A DNA stretch of 64,000 bases, from contig OZ253504.1 in the NCBI GenBank assembly GCA_965262235.1, positions 1,488,001 to 1,552,000 of the forward strand. The letters are read 5' to 3'. The DNA comes from CATQGW01 sp965262235 (lineage in GTDB: Bacteria > Chloroflexota > Dehalococcoidia > Bin125). The position numbers and the translations under genes were made by a program. The notes under the pieces are model-generated. The model saw nothing but the letters and a program-made list of their open reading frames with translations. It had not been told where the DNA came from and did not search any database. This document shows, one piece after another, positions 60,311 through 64,000 of this stretch; the first letter of the stretch is position 1, and each line of letters opens with the position of its first letter.

Positions 60311-61545
60311 TCGGCGACGGCTCGCCAGCCGGGTTCGCGCACCAGGCGATCGTAGATCGCGGCGGCGACGTCGTACTTGTGCATCAGCGGCAGCCGGTCG
60401 ATCCCGCCGGCACCGTCGAGCAGGACCACGCGGTTGGTGTCGACCGCGAAGCCGGCGTCCGCCTGCGAGACATCGTTGGCGGCGATGAAGCACAGGCCCT
60501 TCTTCTCGATCTTCGCCGCGGCGTTTTCGATCAGGTCTTCGGTCTCGGCGGCGAAACCGACCTTGAGCAGCGAGCCCTCGATGCTGGCGACCACATCGGG
60601 GTTCTCAACCAGCTCAAGCGTGCGTGCGCCGCCGTCACCGGCTGCTTTCTTGAGCTTCGCCTCGGCCGCCTCGGCGGGGCGGTAGTCGGCGACGGCCGCC
60701 GCCATCACGAGCGCGTTCGCGCCGGGCGCCGACTTCACGATCTCGGCCTGCATCTGGACGGCGGTCTCGACGCGGCGCGTGACCACACCGAAGAGCCCCG
60801 CTGGCGGCGCCTGGGTCGTGATCAGCGTGACCACGGCCCCGCGGTCGCGCGCGGCCTCCGCGAGCGCGAAACCCATCTTGCCGCTCGAACGGTTGCCCAC
60901 GAAGCGCACCGGGTCGATCGGCTCGCGCGTGCCGCCGGCCGTGACGATCACGTGTCGTCCGCGCATCGGTCCACGGTGACGCCCGATCGCCGAACGCACG
61001 GCGCCGGCCAGGTCGAGCGGCTCAAGCAGGCGGCCCAGGCCGCGCTCGCCGCTCGCCAGCCGGCCCTCAGCCGGCCCCGCGACGATCACTCCGCGTGCCT
61101 TCAGCTGTTCGAGGTTTGCCTGCACGGCCGGCTGGCCGTACATCACGTGGTCCATCGCCGGAGCGACGATCAGCGGCGCAGCGCAGGCCAGCGCCGTCAG
61201 CGTGACGGCGCTGTCGCCGATCCCCTGGGCCAGCTTCGCCAGCGTGGTGGCGGACGCGGGCGCGACGATCATCGCGTCGGCACGGTGGCCCATCGCCACG
61301 TGCTGCTCAGGCGGCGCGGACGGGTCCCAGAGGTCCTCGGCGACTTCGCCATGCACGAGGCTGCGGAAGGTGAGCGCGGGAACGAAGCGCGCCGCCGACG
61401 GCGTCAGCGCCACGTCGACCACGGCGCCTGCATCCTCCAGGCGCCGCGCCACTTCGATCGCCTTGAACGCGGAGATCGAGCCCGTGACGCCGAGCACGAC
61501 CCGCCGCCCGGCCAGCGGGCGCGGCGTCGGCACGCTCGTGGTCAC
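60307..61545 (-). CDS. coaBC: Bifunctional phosphopantothenoylcysteine decarboxylase/synthase
   Basis: CoaBC makes phosphopantothenoylcysteine and decarboxylates it, two steps of coenzyme A synthesis. The 412-residue product has the flavin decarboxylase half (GVTGSISAFKAIEVARRL, PAMDHVMYG) and the CTP-dependent synthetase half from about 190 (VTAGGTREPIDPVRFVGN, AAAVADYRP, IAANDVSQ). The start is GTG at 61545 overlapping the coaX stop (GTGA). It is followed immediately by the toxin relic. Normal length. Confidence 0.96.
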   Translation of the reverse strand: MTTSVPTPRPLAGRRVVLGVTGSISAFKAIEVARRLEDAGAVVDVALTPSAARFVPALTFRSLVHGEVAEDLWDPSAPPEQHVAMGHRADAMIVAPASATTLAKLAQGIGDSAVTLTALACAAPLIVAPAMDHVMYGQPAVQANLEQLKARGVIVAGPAEGRLASGERGLGRLLEPLDLAGAVRSAIGRHRGPMRGRHVIVTAGGTREPIDPVRFVGNRSSGKMGFALAEAARDRGAVVTLITTQAPPAGLFGVVTRRVETAVQMQAEIVKSAPGANALVMAAAVADYRPAEAAEAKLKKAAGDGGARTLELVENPDVVASIEGSLLKVGFAAETEDLIENAAAKIEKKGLCFIAANDVSQADAGFAVDTNRVVLLDGAGGIDRLPLMHKYDVAAAIYDRLVREPGWRAVAD

Positions 61546-62318
61546 GGCGTTCCTTCGGCGTTGAGGTAGTACAGCTCGCGCAGGCCGTGCAGAATCAGGT
61601 CTTCGTCGACCACATCGAGCACCGGCGCCTCACGCGCGATCCGCTTCGCCCAGCCACCCGTGGCAATGACTTTGGCCGGCCCCAGTTCTGCCTTGAAGCG
61701 AGCGATGATGCCTTCCACCAGGCCGACGTAGCCGAACAGGATGCCCGATTGCAGCGCCGTTTCGGTGCGCGTGCCGATCGCGCTGGGCGGGCGCGCGAGG
61801 TCAATCCGGGCCAGCCGCGACGCCCGGTCGAACAGCGCGTCGGTCGAGATGCCGATCCCGGGGCTGATCGCCCCACCGAGGTACACGCCGTGCTCGTTGA
61901 TCGCGTCGAACACGGTCGCCGTGCCGAAGTCGACGACGATCAGCGGCGGCGGCGCGTGCCGCGTCATCGCGCCCACGGCGTCGGCGATCCGATCGGCGCC
62001 CAACTCCTCGGCGTGGTCGATGCCAATCCGAACGGGCTTGCGCATGTGGCTGGAGACGAAGATCGGATCGACCTTGATGAAGCGGCGCACGACATCGCGG
62101 AAGACGCCGGACAGCGCGGGCACGACGCTCGAGACGATCGCCCCATCGATCGCGCTCGTTTCGATCCCCTCGGCGCGCAGCAGCGAGACGACCAGGATGC
62201 CGTATTCGTCGGCGAGCCGCCCGTGATCGGTGGCGAGCCGCCACGTCGGGCCGAGCTCGCGGTCGGAGTAGATGCCGACCTGCAGCGTCGTGTTGCCGAT
62301 GTCGATTGCGAGCAACAT
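61542..62318 (-). CDS. coaX: Type III pantothenate kinase
   Basis: CoaX phosphorylates pantothenate, the first step of coenzyme A synthesis. The 258-residue ASKHA-fold protein begins MLLAIDIGNTTLQVG (phosphate loop), then ELGADRIADAVGAM, the VVDFGTATVFD motif and GGAISPGIGIS. It overlaps coaBC by 4 bases, so the two enzymes are made together. The gene is divergent from dnaA across a 309-bp region holding a perfect DnaA box. Confidence 0.95.
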   Translation of the reverse strand: MLLAIDIGNTTLQVGIYSDRELGPTWRLATDHGRLADEYGILVVSLLRAEGIETSAIDGAIVSSVVPALSGVFRDVVRRFIKVDPIFVSSHMRKPVRIGIDHAEELGADRIADAVGAMTRHAPPPLIVVDFGTATVFDAINEHGVYLGGAISPGIGISTDALFDRASRLARIDLARPPSAIGTRTETALQSGILFGYVGLVEGIIARFKAELGPAKVIATGGWAKRIAREAPVLDVVDEDLILHGLRELYYLNAEGTP

Positions 62319-62627
62319 GCTCGACCGCCCTCCATGTTGCGGCAGGCTACACGCGCGCGCGAACGGGCGGCGCGCGGCCTAATACAGGAGATTTCCACCG
62401 CGCGGGGGGCCCGCTCACGCGTGGTTTCGATCTCTGTGGATAACTCGTGGACGCAATGAACAACTACCTGGTCAGAACCGGGTCGCGAGGGCCTCACATT
62501 GCCGAGCGACGAGCACATTGATATGTTCGGGCGCGTCCACCCAACGCGTGCGAACCCTCCGTCTCGCTTCAGAACGCCTTGGCACAGGACGCGCCGACTG
62601 ACGCGGCGCCGCTGAAGGGATGCGGGG
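62319..62627. other. Intergenic region between coaX and dnaA: possible origin and dnaA promoter region
   Basis: This 309-bp gap between divergent genes holds one perfect DnaA box, TGTGGATAA (62435-62443), and weaker look-alikes: ATTTCCACC (62391-62399) and CGTGGACGC (62446-62454). A short AT-richer stretch surrounds the perfect box (CGATCTCTGTGGATAACTCG). The position beside dnaA is the usual place of bacterial origins, but box density is low. No promoter is clear. Confidence 0.45.
62435..62443. promoter_or_regulatory. Perfect DnaA box
   Basis: TGTGGATAA is the exact complement of the consensus TTATCCACA. It lies 185 bases upstream of the dnaA start and could serve dnaA autoregulation or the origin. 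Confidence 0.65.
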
Positions 62628-64000
62628 ATGGGGGTCGGTTCGCAGGGAGCACAGCCATCTCGGCGCCAGCCGCAGTTCGCCACCGCCGCCGAGATTTGGA
62701 GGCGGGCGCTTGCGCAGCTGCGCAACACGCTGCCGCGCAACACCTACGAGACGTGGTTCGCCAGCGCACGCGCCGTCGAGCTGCGAGCCGGCGCGCTGAT
62801 CCTCAGCGTCGACAACATCTACAAGCGCGAGACGCTTGTCACCAACTACTACTCCACCATCTCGGTCGCCGTGGCCGAGGTGCTCGGGCATCGCATCGAG
62901 ATCGAGGTCGAGGTCAACACCGACCCGCCGGCCGAGCAATCACCCGACACCACGCTCGCCGGCGCAGCTGCGCCCGCGCCCTCGGTGATCCCGACACGGC
63001 CCGTGCTAAAAAGTTCCTACACGCTCTCGAGCTTCGTCGTCGGGCCGTCAAATCAGATCGCTCACGCCGCCGCCTCGGCCGTCGCCGAGAACCCCGGCCG
63101 CTCGCACAACCCGCTCTTCATCTATGGCGGCTCGGGCCTGGGCAAGACACACCTGCTGCAGGCGATCGCGCATATGACGCTGCAGGGCTCACGCACCCAC
63201 TGCATCCCGATGGAGTCCTACATCCGCGAATACGTCGAGGCCGTCCGCACCGGCGACCGCAGCGACTTCCAGGCCAAGTACGAGCAGGCCGATGTGCTGC
63301 TGATCGACGATGTCCAGGCCCTGGTGGGCAAGGAACGCACGCAGGAGGAGTTCTTCAACCTCTTCAACGCGCTCTATCTCGCCGGCAAGCAGCTCGTCTT
63401 CAGCTGCGACACATCGCCGCGGCGCCTGCGCGGCCTGCAAGAGCGGCTCGTGACGCGGCTCGAGTGGGGGCTGGTCGTCGAGCTGCTGCGACCCGACCTT
63501 GAGCTGCGCCTGGCGATCCTTCGCCAGAAGTGTCTCGACCGCGGCCTGCGCATCGCCGACGACGTGCTGCGCCTGCTCGCGCAACACGCCTCGCGCAACG
63601 TGCGCGAGCTTGAGGGCGTGCTCAACCACGTTGAGGTCTTCGCCAACGTCGAGCGTTCGCCAATCACGACCAACATCGCGCTGCGCGCGCTCTCCGGCTA
63701 CCACTTCGACGACATCGAGCGCGTCCAGCCGACGATCGGCGAGATCATCAACGCCGCCTGCGAGACGACCGGCGTCCCGATCGACGCGTTCACCTCCAAG
63801 CGCCGCGACCAGCGCGCCGCCCGGGCGCGCCACCTGGTGATGTATCTCGCCCGCGAGGACGCGCACATGTCCTACCCGGAGATCGGCAGCCACCTCGGCG
63901 GGCGCGACCACACCACGGTGCTGCACGGCTACCGCAAGATTCACCGTGAGGTCGAGGGCGAGCCAGCGAAGGGCGTCCCTCCCAAGGCGGAGACGCAGCG
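62628..64000 (+). CDS. dnaA: Chromosomal replication initiator DnaA (runs off the right edge)
   Basis: DnaA binds the origin and opens it. The first 457 codons are present. Domain I begins MGVGSQGAQPSRRQPQF and includes NTYETWFASARA. The AAA+ domain has Walker A GGSGLGKTHLL and Walker B DVLLIDDVQAL. Domain IV carries the DnaA signature (PEIGSHLGGRDHTTVLHGYR) near residue 430, so only the final few dozen residues are missing. The ATG at 62628 is preceded by AAGGGATGCGGGG, a usable ribosome binding site. dnaN does not follow within the window; it is 37 kb away. Confidence 0.96.
   Translation, partial: MGVGSQGAQPSRRQPQFATAAEIWRRALAQLRNTLPRNTYETWFASARAVELRAGALILSVDNIYKRETLVTNYYSTISVAVAEVLGHRIEIEVEVNTDPPAEQSPDTTLAGAAAPAPSVIPTRPVLKSSYTLSSFVVGPSNQIAHAAASAVAENPGRSHNPLFIYGGSGLGKTHLLQAIAHMTLQGSRTHCIPMESYIREYVEAVRTGDRSDFQAKYEQADVLLIDDVQALVGKERTQEEFFNLFNALYLAGKQLVFSCDTSPRRLRGLQERLVTRLEWGLVVELLRPDLELRLAILRQKCLDRGLRIADDVLRLLAQHASRNVRELEGVLNHVEVFANVERSPITTNIALRALSGYHFDDIERVQPTIGEIINAACETTGVPIDAFTSKRRDQRAARARHLVMYLAREDAHMSYPEIGSHLGGRDHTTVLHGYRKIHREVEGEPAKGVPPKAETQ

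Overview
The window is a 64 kb piece of a very GC-rich bacterial chromosome carrying housekeeping genes: the 5' part of rpoB at the left edge, dnaN in the middle and the start of dnaA at the right edge. Several features suggest a deep-branching, Gram-positive-like lineage, most plausibly Chloroflexota of the Dehalococcoidia type. These are a LexA box of the GAAC-N4-GTTC type, lipoproteins with Ala/Pro/Gln-rich spacers, a huge secreted protein built of cadherin-like repeats and WSDGETLWV-type propeller repeats, a DUF2851 protein, a type III pantothenate kinase and a ferredoxin-thioredoxin-reductase-like protein. The assignment is inference from gene content; no rRNA or tRNA gene is visible.

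Layout. 0-5 kb: rpoB (minus) with its own promoter, an XRE regulator overlapping a DUF2851 gene, and tsaD. 5-11 kb: a block of poorly known genes (a phosphatase-like/beta-propeller membrane protein, an unknown protein, a membrane-anchored TPR protein, a small zinc-finger protein with two AN1-like modules, and an HTH protein preceded by five 11-bp direct repeats). 11-15 kb: PIG-L deacetylase and NUDIX hydrolase divergent from lexA (with a clear promoter and SOS box), an orphan oligopeptide-type ABC ATPase, and holA. 15.4-24 kb: one giant secreted protease/beta-helix/cadherin/sugar-dehydrogenase gene, frameshifted near its 3' end. 24-30.5 kb: dnaN, a HAD hydrolase, and a tight hemB / cobA-hemD / hemC / precorrin-2 dehydrogenase operon leading to sirohaem. 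30.5-44 kb: a GH43-like protein, lepB-pyrE, a methyltransferase-endonuclease fusion beside a relic of a second methyltransferase, DUF402, purA, a CopD-like protein, a cysteine-less TlpA-like protein, an enoyl-CoA hydratase, a c-type cytochrome, an alpha/beta hydrolase, an MFS exporter and an amidohydrolase. 44-53 kb: related lipoproteins (one fused in frame to an acyl-CoA carboxyltransferase) and the lysine genes dapA, asd and dapB, with a putative toxin-antitoxin pair on the opposite strand between asd and dapA. 53-64 kb: the rpsO-pnp operon with hairpins, small conserved genes, pepA with the FTR-like gene, coaX-coaBC, a possible origin, and dnaA.

How the genes work together. Porphobilinogen is made and carried to sirohaem by four adjacent, overlapping or nearly contiguous genes. 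dapA, asd and dapB supply the diaminopimelate/lysine branch. coaX and coaBC overlap and cover three steps of coenzyme A synthesis. rpsO and pnp form the classical ribosomal protein/RNase operon, here with two strong hairpins between the genes. The least explained parts are the 5-11 kb block, the giant frameshifted secreted protein, the restriction-modification-like locus at 32.7-34.5 kb, and the toxin-like genes at 50.3-51 kb and 60.1-60.3 kb. Because GC is so high, many long open frames lie antisense to real genes; they were left out.
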